Shown: piece by piece, positions 34,014 to 45,957 of the stretch
Layout of the letters: the number at the start of each line of letters is the position of its first letter
Position numbering within the stretch: position 1 is the stretch's first letter
Source: Cephalotrichum gorgonifer
Taxonomy: Eukaryota > Ascomycota > Sordariomycetes > Microascales > Microascaceae
Direction of reading: 5' to 3'
Length of the DNA stretch: 64,000 nucleotides
NCBI GenBank assembly: GCA_900312665.1
Contig: ONZQ02000008.1
Coordinates: 248,001 to 312,000 of the forward strand
Translations under genes and position numbers: made by a program
The notes under the pieces: generated by a model
What the model was told of the DNA's origin: nothing
Seen by the model: the letters and a program-made list of their open reading frames with translations, nothing else
Database searches by the model: none

Positions 34014-36598
34014 ATGTTTGTCCTCAGAAACGGTGAGTTCCCTTCTATGTTCCCTGCTTGACTTTCTATGGGTCCTGGCCTGTTGGGTTCGCCCTCTATC
34101 TTTTCCATTTTCTTGTAACCCCGCCCCCGCGCTTTGGACTTGATTTCATTTGCCCCTCCCGAATTTGACCTCGAGCTGACCTTTCCCCCCCTCATCCTCA
34201 AGTTGGAAAGCTCATATTTGGCTCTAGTAGCCAAGAGGCTCTGATCGACCTCCCTCAGGGACAGCTCTACCTCGTTCGACCACTCTCGCCGAAAGGATAC
34301 TCCGAGCTCATCTTCAAGGACGCCGCGGTCCGGGTTCGACGAACGGCCCAGGACTACAACTATCAACTGGTGGTACAGCGCGTCTACGAAGAAGGCGAAG
34401 CAGAACTGCTAGTAGAGGAAGAAGGCGACGACGCTGACGTCCTCGCCGCCGAGGCCGACGAGAAGACTTTCCTCCTCGACGAAGCCCTCCATCTCCGCGT
34501 CGAGAGCCGCGACGGATCAGAGCGGGTGATAGCCTGGAGGGACCTGAGCGGCGACACAGGCGACGTCTACGAGTTTGTTTGTGACCGCTCGATCACTTCG
34601 TCACAGGTCGACTCCTTCTTCCGCATCGCGAAGGAGTGCCAGTACGAGCGCAGGTACCGGAAGCCCCACACCACCGCCTCGGAGCAGGATCTGGAGCGTT
34701 TCGTCTTCGAAGACGAGAACCCGATTCCCGCTGCCAGCCCAATCACCAGCCCCATCCTCACGAGGTCGGTCGACTCGTTCGAGTCAATGCATACACCGAC
34801 GAAGCACTCAGCGAATTCAAGCGCCAAGCGCGACGCGACACCCCAAACACCGGCCAGGGACGAGGCAATGGCGGCCCCCCCGGTGACCTCGTCGGCTCCC
34901 GAGGCGCTCACGACCTACTCCGTAGAGACGGCGGAGCTTCACTTCTACGACTTCCCGTCCGGCTCGTTCATCCTTCAGGATGAGAGCGTTGTCTGCACTG
35001 TCACCGAGACTGGCAAGTGGCAGTATTGGATGCAGGTCGAGGGCAAGGAAAAGTCGTGGCTTGGTATCCCCATTACTGCGGATATTAACCCGGTCTTCAA
35101 CTTCGAGTTTCTCTCGTTCATCTTCAACCAGTTCACCCCCGACGGCCAGGCCTTTTCGTGGCTTCTCCGCTTCAAGGACCAGGCTACTATGGATCGAATC
35201 CAGGAAGCGGTGCTCCGCTGTCTGTGGGAACAGCTCAACGAGATGAAGTGGGAGAAGGTCAAGGAGAAGGAGAGGGAGTACGTGACGGAGGCATTCGCGG
35301 ACCTTGCCATGGAGGACGTGCCCGAGGAGGAGGAGGAGGAGGAGGAGGAGGAAGAAGAAGAATCCGAGGATGACGACAAGGCTAGGAGCGAGCACTATGA
35401 CTCTGACGAGGAGCAGGATGACACCGAAACGAACAAGGGGGACGGTAACGTGAACTCTCAGCTCGCGGTTGGCTACAAGCACGACCGGTCCTTTGTCGTC
35501 CGTGGCTCGAAGATTGGCGTCTTCAAGCACACGCCTAACAACAACCTGGAGTTTTCGACAAACATCTCCAAAGTGGAGACTCCTGGTGGCAAGTTGTTCA
35601 GTCCCAAGAAGGTCATGCTGCACAACGAGGACCGAAACATGATTCTCCAGAACGAGGCGGACCCCAATAAGTTGTTCCGAATGGACCTCGAGTACGGCAA
35701 GGTCGTCGACGAGTGGAACGTCCACGAGCACATCCCCGTCTCGACCTTTGCTCCGGAGAAGAAGTTCTCTCAGATGACGGGCGAGCAGACCTTCCTAGGA
35801 ATTTCCCACAACGCCCTCTACCGCATCGACCCCCGCCTCGCGGACTCCAAGCTCGTCGATTCGGAGCTCAAGCAGTACACCTCACGCAACGACTTCTCAG
35901 CCGTGGCCACGACGGAGAAGGGCCAGATCGCCGTCGCGAGCAACAAGGGTGACATCCGCCTGTTCGACCGGCTGGGCATCAACGCCAAGACGCACATCCC
36001 CGCCCTCGGGGAGCCTATCATCGGACTCGACGTCTCCGCGGACGGTAGATGGGTGCTGGGGACATGTCGGACCTACCTGCTTCTGATCGACGCGCTGCAG
36101 AAGTCGGGCAAGAACGAGGGCAAGCTCGGATTCGACAAGCCCTTCGCCGCCGATAGTAAGCCGCAGCCGCGCCGGCTCGCCCTGACGCCCGAACACGTGG
36201 CGCAGTTCGCGTACGAGACGGGCAAGGGCGTGTCGTTCACCCCCGCCAGGTTCAACACGGGCACGGACGCGGAGGAGACGAGCATCATCAGCGCCACGGG
36301 GCCCTACATCGTGGAGTGGAACCTTAAGAAGATTCTGAGGGGTGCCAAGGCGCCGTACATGATCAAGAGGTACACGGAGGACGTGAAAGCCGACGACTTC
36401 AAGTTCGGCACGGACAAGAACGTCATCGTGGCGCTGCCGAACGAGGTCAACATGGTGGGCAAGCAGAGCCTGAAGAAGCCTACCAGGGAGAGCATCGCCG
36501 GGGGGTTCAACCGGCTGAGCACACCTAGGAGGAGCGACGTGAGGGCGAGCGGGAGGTTCAAGATGGGGAGGGATGACGTTGTTGATTCCCCTTTCTAG
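34014..36598 (+). CDS. VID27: Vid27-family vacuolar import and degradation protein
   Basis: Cytoplasmic protein named for a role in vacuolar import and degradation of gluconeogenic enzymes in yeast; its biochemical job is not settled. A 19-nt first exon (34014-34032, MFVLRN) is spliced over a 170-nt intron to 34203-36598, giving 804 aa; the join MFVLRN-VGKLIFGSSS matches the conserved Vid27 start. Order: N-terminal Vid27 block (ALIDLPQGQLYLVRPLSP), a Ser/Pro-rich segment, a PH-like middle part (FPSGSFILQDESVVCTV; WLLRFKDQATMDRIQEAVLR), a run of about 13 Glu near residues 381-393 with an acidic tail, and the C-terminal propeller-like Vid27 domain (NNNLEFSTNISKVETPGGKL, QTFLGISHNALYRIDPRL, GWV-type blades such as DVSADGRWVLGTC). 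It ends in a basic tail. Complete, no breaks. Confidence 0.92.
35324..35363. repeat. GAG/GAA triplet repeat coding poly-Glu in VID27
   Basis: Tandem GAG then GAA codons give about 13 consecutive Glu residues before SEDDDK. It is an in-frame microsatellite in a linker that is acidic throughout the family. Confidence 0.85.
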
Positions 36599-38004
36599 TT
36601 TGATATCCTCCCAAGGTCTTGGGGTTTGGAGGTTTCTGCACAGGGGTTTTTGGGAGGTTTTACTTTGTTCGAGTGGTTTTCTGCCCGGTCTTTTTCCTTG
36701 AGAATGGTTCAAGGCCTGAGTTTTTGAAGGGTCGGGTTCTTTGATCCTGTTTACGGATGGGAACGAGTCTTTTTGGGTGTGGATTTGAAAGTCCCATGGA
36801 GTTGAGAACGGTCGTCGGAGTTGAGAAAGTCTGCTAAAGCCTTCGTTTTTATTATGTCTGTGTTTTAGTTGAGTCCCTGAGTACCCCTTTGGGATGCTTG
36901 CCTTTTGATATTTTGCTTTCTCCCTCTGCCCCTTCCCCCTTCCCCCTTCCCCTTTACCCTTTCTGTTTTCTCTTCTTTTACTTCTTTACGGTGGAAGTTT
37001 GGGCTCTGCTGTGATCGGGCCTCTCCCGAGAGGGAACAGGACATTGCGCGATGGATGTAACGGACGGCGCCCCTACAACGCAGTGTAATAATACAGAACC
37101 TTTAGGTAGTAACAAGGACGACTTCTGTTTGACTATGCCCGATGAAGAGATATTGTGATCATCAATCGACTGCAGTGGCTTCTGTACAAGTAGGCACCAC
37201 TGCCGCTCACAGGCGCACAAGGTGGAGATGGAGAAGTTATCCCATGGCCACCCAAGGAGACCAGACGGGCAAAGAAACTTGACTCCATTCCAACAGGCGC
37301 CACAGTATCGGGAAACGTCAATTCCAGACTTACAGAGAGATAAGAGAGTGCTGTGTGTCGAGAATACTTTCGACACAAAAACTGTATACAAGTAATGCAT
37401 AGATACTGATTGCCCAGGTTGACAAGCCTCCCTGCATAGAAAGGCACTTCATTGGCACTTAGACGAGGGTCAACTTCCTTTTTCAACTTCCTTTTTGTTA
37501 AAATGAAGCCTGCAGTTCCTCGACCTGAAAGTCGGAATACAATTATGTACTCATGCTCTGTGCCATGCAAGCTCTTAAACCGCTTTTTGTACGGAGCATG
37601 AAGATACTGGGGACAAGGTGGGAGCTACCGCACAGACGGGACAGGGGTACGCCGTAATTGGGTGGCATTTCTACAGGGAAGGTGCGGCTTACCCAGGCGA
37701 TTGGATGACCTTAATTAGCACTGTGGCGTGGGGAGCTCCGGCTCTGTCGCGACATACATCAGAAGTGGAGACGCGTTGGACACGCGGGGTGGACCTTCCA
37801 TACCTCTTTAGCTCAATCCTCCTTCTTCCAACCTCTCTTGATACTCATTGCGCAAGAGAATAGTCTCTTCCCCCTCCAAGCATTTTTTATTCCTTCCTAC
37901 GCTAGGGAATACTATCTTACCGTATACGCCATTCACCTGATTCAAACGCCCACCGGCCGCCTCCCAATCGAACCTCTCGACAGTGCTCGTCTACTACCGC
38001 GAAG
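36599..38004. other. gene-free stretch
   Basis: 3' UTR of VID27 (very T/G-rich to about 36900), an interrupted CCCCTT tract near 36925-36960, and the promoter of the downstream gene. Two TACAAGTA octamers at 37185 and 37387. No gene supported. Confidence 0.5.
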
Positions 38005-40546
38005 ATGGGTCGGAGCGGGAATGCGCGGAAGAGGAAAAGGGCCCTCCTCGCGCTCACGGTCAATCCAGGGCAAGGCATAAACAACCAAAGACAGGATACG
38101 AACAAATTTGCTCCTCCGGATTATAGCAATCGCAAGCTGCCAACGGCGGAAGTCGACACCGAGAACCTAATGCACGATGGGGGCGTACAGAACGGACCCA
38201 CGCGGAGGAAAGGGAAGGGGAAGGAGAAGAAGAGGGCGGAGAGAAAGGCGAGGATGAGTATGGGGAAGATGATTCTGGATCCCAGCGTGACGGAAGTCAC
38301 AGTTCGGTGGGCGGATGGAGTTGAGAGGACCGTGAAGCTGTCCGGGGGTGCTTCTGGGGTCGATGGCGCGTTTTGTGGCGCCGTCGTTGAAGAGGTATGG
38401 GACTCCTCGGCCGTCTCATATTTCAATTACGCGCAAGAAGTCCTAACATTGGAGGCTACAGAGTAAGAAGATCGACGACGAAACGAGGGAGCTACCTGTG
38501 GAGAGGGAGAGTCGGGAACGCTCCGCGAGTAGGGAGATATCGAGCAACGACCATCACGCAACCCACGCGCGAGAATCGTTAGATCACCCGACAGACACGA
38601 TAGGGCCGTCATCCGCCGATTTTATCCAGGAGACGCAACCTAGCCAATTCCTTCCCCAGCCCGAATTACAAAAGAAGCCTTCGCCCGCGCCTGTGGAGAT
38701 AGCGGATTCTCAGGCATCCGAAGACGATGAATCATTCCACGACTCCCAAGAATACCCCAACTTCGCAGCTAACCGGGAGACGTTTGAGTATGCTGTTCAA
38801 GCCACACAGACGACTCCGAGGTCGCAACATATGTTCTCGGCGCAGAAAAGTCCTGTGCTCGGGCGTTCGCCAGGGCGGGAGGCGCGTGAGTACGGAGACG
38901 ATCGGATGGAGGCATGCAACACCTCGTCACCACCTATCCCTGGTGAGCAGACTCACAGAGATGGGCATATAAAGGAGTACAACAGCTCGTCGCCACCTGT
39001 CCCTGGTAAACTGATCCTCAGGGATGAGCGTATGGAGGAGCGCAACAGCCCGTCGCCACCTGTCCGCAAAGAGCCCTCGCCGGAGCTCCCGAAACTACGG
39101 CGGGTAGTCAAACCCCGCGTCACCCGCAAAACGCCCGGATCCTCCCAATCCGTGCCTACCCCTCGGGCCAAACCAGCAAATAAATGGATGATCTCCGCCG
39201 ACTCATCAACCCCGAAGCCGATCGACCAAATCAAGAGGCAGTACGACCCGTACGACCTCATTCCCAGCCCGCCCCCGAAGAGGATACTCCGCAGCACCGG
39301 GAAACCCTTTGCCAGACCTCCCTGGAAACTCGGCGAGTTGGAGCCGATATCCAGCTCGGCAACTGACACCGCCCTGAAGACGCCTGGAAAGGTCAAGCCT
39401 AGTCTTGTCTCCCCCTTCCCTGTGATAAGTGAGGAGGAGCTTGTCTCGATATTCTCGTCCCCAGACCCCCACTTTGACAAGTTTGATCAGGACAGCTCCG
39501 CTCTGGAGGCGGATGCGCCCGAGCTTCCCCCTCCCAGGCACACAGCCCGCCGGACGGAGGATCGGGGGGAGCTGTCTGATGATACCAGCTTTTCGGCGGT
39601 GATGTCGACGCCACTGAAGAACTATGGGAAGACACCGACGGCCATTAGGTCACTGCCGCGCCCGAAGCTTGTTTCGATCCACAAGAGAACCCCTACGTCA
39701 CGGACTCAGGAGAGCACAGCTAAGTCGCGGCGACTCGCGAATAAGCTGGCGGCTGTGTTAGGCTCGCTGCCGACGTCGTCGACGGGTGAGGCGGATAGCT
39801 TATCCGACACGTCCAGGTCGGGTACGTCCACGAATGCTACGACACCCACGGCGGAGGCGGCCCCCGTGCTGGCGGACGAAAAGCCGGTGACTGTGGTGAA
39901 CGAGACTATGCCTGTGGTGAACAAGACTAGGATCGAGGTGCAGATACCCACGATGTCCTCGCTGAGACAATCCCAGCAAGATGCTGTGTCCTACTCGACA
40001 CCCAGCGCTGCACGTGGACTCTCGAGCCCTGCAGCGGAGTCGACGCCTCGACAAGAAACCACGAGAGGATCCGTCCTAGCGTCGACCTCGCGGCCTCGAA
40101 AAGAAGCTACCAGAGGGTCCACCCGGACCGGGCCGACTCCGATATCCACCCCCGCCGGTAGGGTATCGGTGACTACTAAGGACACCCCTCCCTTGAACTC
40201 GGCGACGAAAATGTGCACCCCCATCCCCGTTCCCAGGCCATGGCTCAATGCGACGCGAAGCGGGAGCAGTGCTACAAAAACGATGATGTCGAGCGCGGGG
40301 AAGCCTGCTTCGGTGCCGCCAAGGCGTATCGTTCAAGATGCAACTCCGCCGAGTAAGGACCTATCGCCGGCATTGGAGAATGAGCTGGGTAGTAGCGAGG
40401 AGGCGTCGGCATCTCGGACGAAGAAGCTGCCGGTATCCCGAAAGAAGAGGACGCCGGTACCTCTGGAGAAGGAGGCCCCAGCACCTCCGAAGAAGCAGAC
40501 GCCAGTACCTCTGCCGCCGCACATCGCGAGGATGATGATGTCTTGA
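38005..40546 (+). CDS. uncharacterised 824-aa disordered Ser/Pro/Thr-rich repeat protein
   Basis: Exons 38005-38394 and 38462-40546 (67-nt intron, CTAAC branch, phase 0 join VVEE|SKKIDDE) give 824 aa. The N-terminus holds a strong basic block (RKRKRALL, then RRKGKGKEKKRAERKARM), a possible nuclear localisation signal, and the only fold-like part (VTEVTVRWADGVERTVKL). The rest is low-complexity, with many SP/TP sites that could be kinase targets. Two internal repeats are visible: a 21-residue unit repeated about 2.6 times at 38906-39070 (core N-x-SSPPxPG) and a C-terminal KKxTPVP/PAPPKKQ motif. I recognise no family. Nuclear, cell-cycle or polarity roles are possible but not shown. It converges with the epimerase gene (310 nt between stops). 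Confidence 0.7.
38906..39070 (+). repeat. 63-nt in-frame tandem repeat in the disordered protein
   Basis: Two full copies and one partial copy of a 63-nt unit (38906-38968, 38969-39031, 39032-39070). Each encodes a segment with NxSSPPxPG or NSPSPPV followed by a charged tail ending in RD. Copies differ at several positions, so the duplication is not recent. Confidence 0.75.
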
Positions 40547-40856
40547 AGTATCGGATTGGCTTTCATCAGGGACTGGCGTACACTTCTTCATCTTTGTGCT
40601 TTTGACTTGTAAGGTATATAAGGGAGGGGGAGGGAAGGAAAAGGGAAGGGAACTGGAGTTTGGGATCAAATTGTTCATTTTTCTTTCAGTGCGTATACCC
40701 GTGTCTCTAGGGTCGGTTTCTAAACCACTTGCGGGCTTCAGTCACGCTTTAATTGTCAAGGCTAGTCACACAGCGAATCGTCCGAGAAAACTTGATTGAG
40801 CACATCGCACATAAATACTGCTTACACGCTTTCCTCCGCTTGTGCTGGCTACACTC

Positions 40857-41954
40857 TCACGCCTTCCAGGCCTTGTACACGATCCTGCAGCCGTACTTCT
40901 CGCCCTTCTTGAGGATCATCATGTCCCTCCACTCGGGCTCGTTGATGGCGTTGACGTAGCGGCTGGGCTCGACGCAGAAGCCGGCCCTGACGCCCCTCGC
41001 GGGGGCGCCCTCGACGGCGGGGACGTCGATGTAGCGGCCGGTGTAGAACTGGAAGGCGGGCTCGGTGCTGCTGACCTCGAGGTGGATGCCGGTCTTGGGG
41101 TGGTTCGCGGCGACGTGGAGGCTCAGGGGCAGGGAGCGGGTGTCGACGGGGACGGAGGCGGGGTCGGTGTTGACGATGAAGCAGTCGTCGATGTCGGGGG
41201 AGACGGCGCCGAGGGTGAAGGGTGTGTTGGCAGATACGGCGGCGAAGGGGGCGGGGCCGGCGGTGGGGATGCCGCCGGCGTCGACCGGGAGGTAGGTGTT
41301 TGTGGTGAGGGTGACGACGGTGCCCTCGATTGTTGGGTCGCCGGAGAGGTTGAAGTAGCTGTTTTTGGCGGTGTTAGTTTTTTTTTTAAACCTCTTCTGA
41401 TCTGTGGAGAAGGAGAGCGCTGGGGGTGCTTACCTGTGGTTCGTCATGTTAATGGCCGTCTCGTCCGCGCCACTGAGCAGCTCGGCAGAGTACTCGATCT
41501 CCAGGACGGTAACCTCCTTGCCATCCTCGACGACCTTGGCGGCCGTGTAGATGGCCTTCGCCTCCACGGTGCCGGGGAATCCCTCGTCGCCGTCCTCGCT
41601 CAGGATCTTGAACTCGACGCTCTCGCCCTCGGCGCCCTCGACGCCCTCGATCTTCCGGAGGCCGGTGGGTGTGGGTCCCTCCCAGACGCGGTTTCCCCAG
41701 CCGACGTTACCTCCGTGGAGGCTGTTGACGCCGTTGTTGGCGGCGAGGGGGTAGGAGGAGCCGTTGAGGGCGTTGATCTTGGCGCCGGAGATGCGGTTGG
41801 CGACGCGGCCGATGGACTCGCCGAAGTGGGGCGCGTTGTGGGCCTCGTAGTCGGCCTGGGTGGGGAAGCCCTGGACGATGTTGACGCCGGAGATGGTGAG
41901 GGACTGCAGGATGGCGCCGAGGGGGAGGAGGGTGATGGGTGCTTCGGACGACAT
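40857..41954 (-). CDS. aldose 1-epimerase (galactose mutarotase)
   Basis: Converts beta- to alpha-galactose or glucose, the entry step of the Leloir pathway; cytosolic. Exons 41434-41954 and 40857-41358 (75-nt intron) give 340 aa. Splicing rebuilds the family signature NHSYFNLSG, placing the catalytic acid His at 173. The catalytic base is Glu304 in GFCVEPSRYVNA. ESIGRVANRISGA near the N-terminus is the sugar-binding Arg loop, and SLHGGNVGWGNRVWE is the conserved His-containing motif. All key residues are present and the length is normal for the family. In fungi this gene is usually not clustered with other GAL genes, and no such partner is next to it here, although a sugar transporter lies 31 kb upstream. 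Confidence 0.95.
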
Positions 41955-44593
41955 GTTGACGGTCTTTTGTCTCTGTTTTGTGAGTTTGTAATTCGGGATG
42001 GTTTGGTTTTGGGGTTGTAAGGGAAGGAACTAATTAGGCTGGGACCTAGCCGTAGTTTCCTAGGGGTAAATTGGAGAGAGAGGGGGTACAAAGTTGAAAA
42101 AGGGTAAGTAAGGAAGCAAAGGAGGTGGGAAGGTTGTTGGTGAGAGGAAGGCGGAAATGCGACTTATACTTGGACCTTGGCCCGGGAGCTTCCCCTCACA
42201 GTCCCAAAGGGTCGGCGGATACGCGGTTTTTTTCTACTTCAGGCTATATACAAGTAGGAGCACATGGGCATTGGCACCGACGGAAAAGAGCTCCATCGAA
42301 AAGCTCGTGCTAGCACTGATCCGAAACTAGTTTTCCCGCTCCGCGCTAGACGGCGCGTCAGGTCTCACGTTTCTCTGGGAGTTCCATCCCCCACGTTCCC
42401 ATGCCTCAACGGCCGATGTAACTTGTCACCTCACCGGCGAATGGATACACAAAGTCGTGGTTGTATCGTAGGGGCGGGAAGGGGGGGCGGGAAGGGATGG
42501 GGGACGTTGGCCCTGAGGGAGCTCGGAGTGAGGGGAACGGGAAGCGGGGGATTTTCACTTCGGGGTAATGGGATATTGGCGACTAGCGGGGAGAGTGGGT
42601 CAACCTGGCGGGGGCAGAATGTGGGTCATGATGGAAGAATGAACAACTTGAATGAAGTCCATGTGGCGGGAAGCGGGGCGAGAGAGGGGCTAAGATGCCC
42701 GTCATACTCGTTCGTTCCCGTCGTACCTCTGTTGCTCGTAATAATGCCTATGCTTCATGTTAATAGATGTAAGACATACAGCGCAACGGGCAGTTGGACT
42801 CGGGAACGTATTGGTATCGTAACACCGGAGATAGAAACCACAACACCAACCACAAAGATCCAACTCCCTCGAGAATAATATAGTCGAGGGAGTAAACAAC
42901 GCCGTGGAAGATTGGTGGGAAAACCGGGGTTCCGACCAAGCCCAGCCTCCAAGTACTCGTACGCTCGTAGCTACTCGTAAGCAGCTCGTAGCTTCCATTG
43001 GGCTATACGCGCCACCGGTGCATTGGCGCGCATCGCAGACATCCCTCCGTCCCCTGATAGCTTGCCATTATGCTGGGATTATGCTGTCTCGGGGTCTCGG
43101 GGTGGGTGTGGGAGCGGGGTCTGGTCGGAAAACGGCCCGGCCCACCCAACCAGGAAGGGGTACGAGCACGGTCGTGTTGACATTTGCAGTGATGATAATG
43201 GGCCATGGCTCTTTCTTTGTATCGTGCTTCTTGTCGTTATATTTCTAGAACCCATAATGTTGTAAAAGTGGGTTAATGGCCCTTTAGCTGAGATCGCGGA
43301 CATAACGCATATTTACTTGTAAGATTCTATGCGCTATCGAATCTAAACTGGGAACTACTGTAGTCATAATCGATCGGGAATATCTCGAGGGCGGGTGTTG
43401 ACGGTGCCATGGCGGCTTTGGTGATATCGTCACCGCCGCAGGACGCACTTGGTAGTTGGTGGAGGGCCATTATCTAGCTGCTTTTGGAGGTAGATTTCCA
43501 TATGACTTTGATTATCGGATGCTTCTTCTGCCGGCATGGTAGTGGCCCATTATCATCCGACCGCATTGGGGAAAGTACGGAAACTTTACGGAAGAGTCCC
43601 AGAAAGGAAGAAGAAGTAATTCTTTAGATCGAGATCGTGATGATTCAGTTTGGACCCAGGCGTGCAGAAAAGGAAGGAGCAGACCAAGGAGCTCTCCCCT
43701 GTTGGCTCAACCATGAAATGAATTCTCCGAGTACAGGGTGCAGAGTAATACAAGATATGCAAGTACAGGGCCGCGCCACTAGTGGCCAGAAGTGGCATTT
43801 GACCAGGATCGTTCCTACCCCGCCACTGAGCTTGAGTGGATGGACAGAGAGGCATGTGAAAGATCATTCCTGCAACAGATCATTGTGGAAGGCAAGAAAG
43901 CAAAAGCTAAGTGTAAGCAATAGGGAATTATGGATAATTACTACATATTACCCTTGATGTTATAACATGTCTTGGATTGAATGCATCGTTTGTTCCATTC
44001 ATCATCGAACCTCTACTGCGTACATGTAGGTCTGAGTGGAGGGTCTGGGTGTGTGAAGTTCCTCAACAGCACCTCGTAGCTAGGCCTCTACTTGTAATAC
44101 CCCCAAAAAGAATGAAAGCATGTAATCTAACATGTCATCTCAGGCCAATTTGGTGGTTACAAGTAGTCAGCAGGGCAATGTGTTTTTGTTTCACTGAGTC
44201 CTATGTAACCAATAATTGGGTCTGGTAGCCACATGCTGGAACAGGCACAGTCAGTCACGACTCTTAGTGGTGATATCGTTCTTGCACCTTCCCACATCTC
44301 CTCACATCAAAGTTCCCGAAATAGCCTGGCTGCGGCAACTAGAGTGTGCACTATCCTAATTATTCTCCCTTTGGCCAGCCACCTCCAGGTGCATCTACCC
44401 ACCCTTCCGCCGCCACCCACTATCTAGCATCCGCCATCGCCATCGCCTATACACAATACACGACATACGACATACAAACCACAAACCATAAGTACTTCGA
44501 GTACAGCGGAGAGAACCCGTCATACAAGTCCTACACACTGCTGGCTACGGAGTACTATACTCCTAGCTAGCACTTCTCCCTCCGGTATCCCCA
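41955..44593. other. 2.6-kb divergent spacer
   Basis: Promoters of the epimerase (minus) and of the 341-aa protein gene (plus). A 204-codon plus-strand frame at 42264-42878 is Gly/Arg-rich without family marks and is not called. TACWWGTA octamers at 42248, 43314, 44021, 44089 and 44158. The first 500 nt hold a pyrimidine-rich minus-strand leader. Confidence 0.5.
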
Positions 44594-45619
44594 ATGACCC
44601 AGCTCCAAGAACCCCCCGTCACACCCACACGAAGCAGAACGTTGGCCCCATCGCCACCTTCGTCCATCACCGCCACCTTTTCATTCGATCCTCCCTCCCG
44701 CTCCCCAAATTGGCCCGGCACTCCCGATAGAGACAACGACATTGATATGGGCAGTGATAGTCCCCGCAGCAAAGTGGCTCTCCATTTCCGCGGTCTGGCA
44801 CTGGACGCCGAGCTTGACGTTACAGACGGAGACGGAGACGGCAGGTACCGAGGCGGGGTATCATTACCCGGCCAACGGGAAGTGCATCCACACATTCCCA
44901 GCGGAGCTGTCGCAAAGGAAGAAGAAGAATCGCACCGGGGACACGAAAACCGTTACTACGATTTTGACAGCCCAATCGCGATGGATGAAGCCCGAGACCA
45001 TTCCGCCGATCACGAGTACGGAGCTGCACCCTTGACGATGCGCAAACGACCCAAGCACTCCCCCTTGCCTGAAACCTCCCCCCCTGGCCCCGCCGCGGAA
45101 TCCACCACAACCCCGCTACCCGCCCACGCGCAGGAGATGGCCCCGATACCTGGTGGTGACGCTTCCCAGCAGATACCCCCGGATACCATATCCCCTTCGA
45201 GGAAACGTGCAAAGTCGCCATCGTCTGCGCGCGGCAAACGAGCGTCGAAGAAGGCGAGGCGGAGGGCCAAAGCCGCCGAGGCCAAGGAGGAAGAGGAGGA
45301 GCGCCATATCGTGGACCCCGTGCGCGCGGCGCTGACGTGGCAGGAGGACGAGATAACCGTGTACGACCCGGACGACGCCGACGACGACGGCACCGGCATG
45401 GACGGCGTCGGCTTCCTGGCCCCGCCCGCCGCGGCGAGGGCCACGGCCCAGAAGAAGATCAGGCAGCTGGCTGAGTATAGGAGGATGGTGCAGAGGGAGG
45501 CGCGGGCGGGGAGGAATCAGAGGAGGAGGGGGGCGGCCGCCGCGAACGCGGATGGCGGGAACGGGAGGGTGACGAGGGTGAGATTTTTGGAGCCCGAGCC
45601 TACGATTACGTTTGGATAA
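44594..45619 (+). CDS. conserved fungal nuclear-type protein, function unknown
   Basis: Single exon, 341 aa. The N-terminal two thirds is disordered (Ser/Pro/Asp-rich, with a DGDGDGR run). A bipartite-looking basic block follows (SPSRKRAKSPSSARGKRASKKARRRAKAAEAK; only short parts conserved), a likely nuclear localisation signal. The C-terminal 110 residues form the conserved core: IVDPVRAALTWQEDEITVYD, an Asp-rich stretch and GVGFLAPPAAARATAQKKIR, ending in an Arg-rich helix and FLEPEPTITFG. This core recurs in filamentous-fungal hypothetical proteins (from memory, not searched). No enzyme motif. Converges on COX20 with 338 nt between stops. Confidence 0.75.
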   Translation: MTQLQEPPVTPTRSRTLAPSPPSSITATFSFDPPSRSPNWPGTPDRDNDIDMGSDSPRSKVALHFRGLALDAELDVTDGDGDGRYRGGVSLPGQREVHPHIPSGAVAKEEEESHRGHENRYYDFDSPIAMDEARDHSADHEYGAAPLTMRKRPKHSPLPETSPPGPAAESTTTPLPAHAQEMAPIPGGDASQQIPPDTISPSRKRAKSPSSARGKRASKKARRRAKAAEAKEEEEERHIVDPVRAALTWQEDEITVYDPDDADDDGTGMDGVGFLAPPAAARATAQKKIRQLAEYRRMVQREARAGRNQRRRGAAAANADGGNGRVTRVRFLEPEPTITFG

Positions 45620-45957
45620 GGGCTGGGTGTGCTTTTTCCTTCAGGCAGGGCAGGTTAGGGCAGGGGAGTCAGGGCTTGGGAGTTCTCGGAGCGGTTTTTG
45701 CATTTCGGCGTTGGGGGACCAGGTCGCCGGGCTGGTAAAATGTAACGCAGGTGCTTTTGATACCCAGGGATAGGACATAATGTATGAATCTGATACTTTA
45801 TTTTCTTTTCCCTTCCCTTGGCGAGGGGGCTTCTTTAGCCTGCCTTCCCTGGTGCCATGTGCTATACAACCATGCATACCGGATACCTTCGAGTCGCCTC
45901 CCAGATGCAACGGAGCCTCCCTCCGATAATCGTACACGAACTAAAACCCCCCCGCCG
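45620..45957. other. convergent spacer
   Basis: 3' UTRs of the 341-aa protein gene and of COX20. Nothing else seen. Confidence 0.6.

Noticed and set aside
34817..35731. 304-codon minus-strand frame across VID27
   Set aside because: Antisense of the VID27 coding exon; Leu/Val runs come from the complementary GAG repeat.
40842..42020. 392-codon plus-strand frame opposite the aldose 1-epimerase gene
   Set aside because: It is the antisense shadow of the epimerase; Val/Gly/Asp-rich composition is what GC-rich antisense frames give, and the minus strand has all catalytic motifs.
42264..42878. 204-codon Gly/Arg-rich open frame on the plus strand
   Set aside because: Lies in GC-rich promoter DNA; low-complexity, no family motif, and no sign of coding-type composition.
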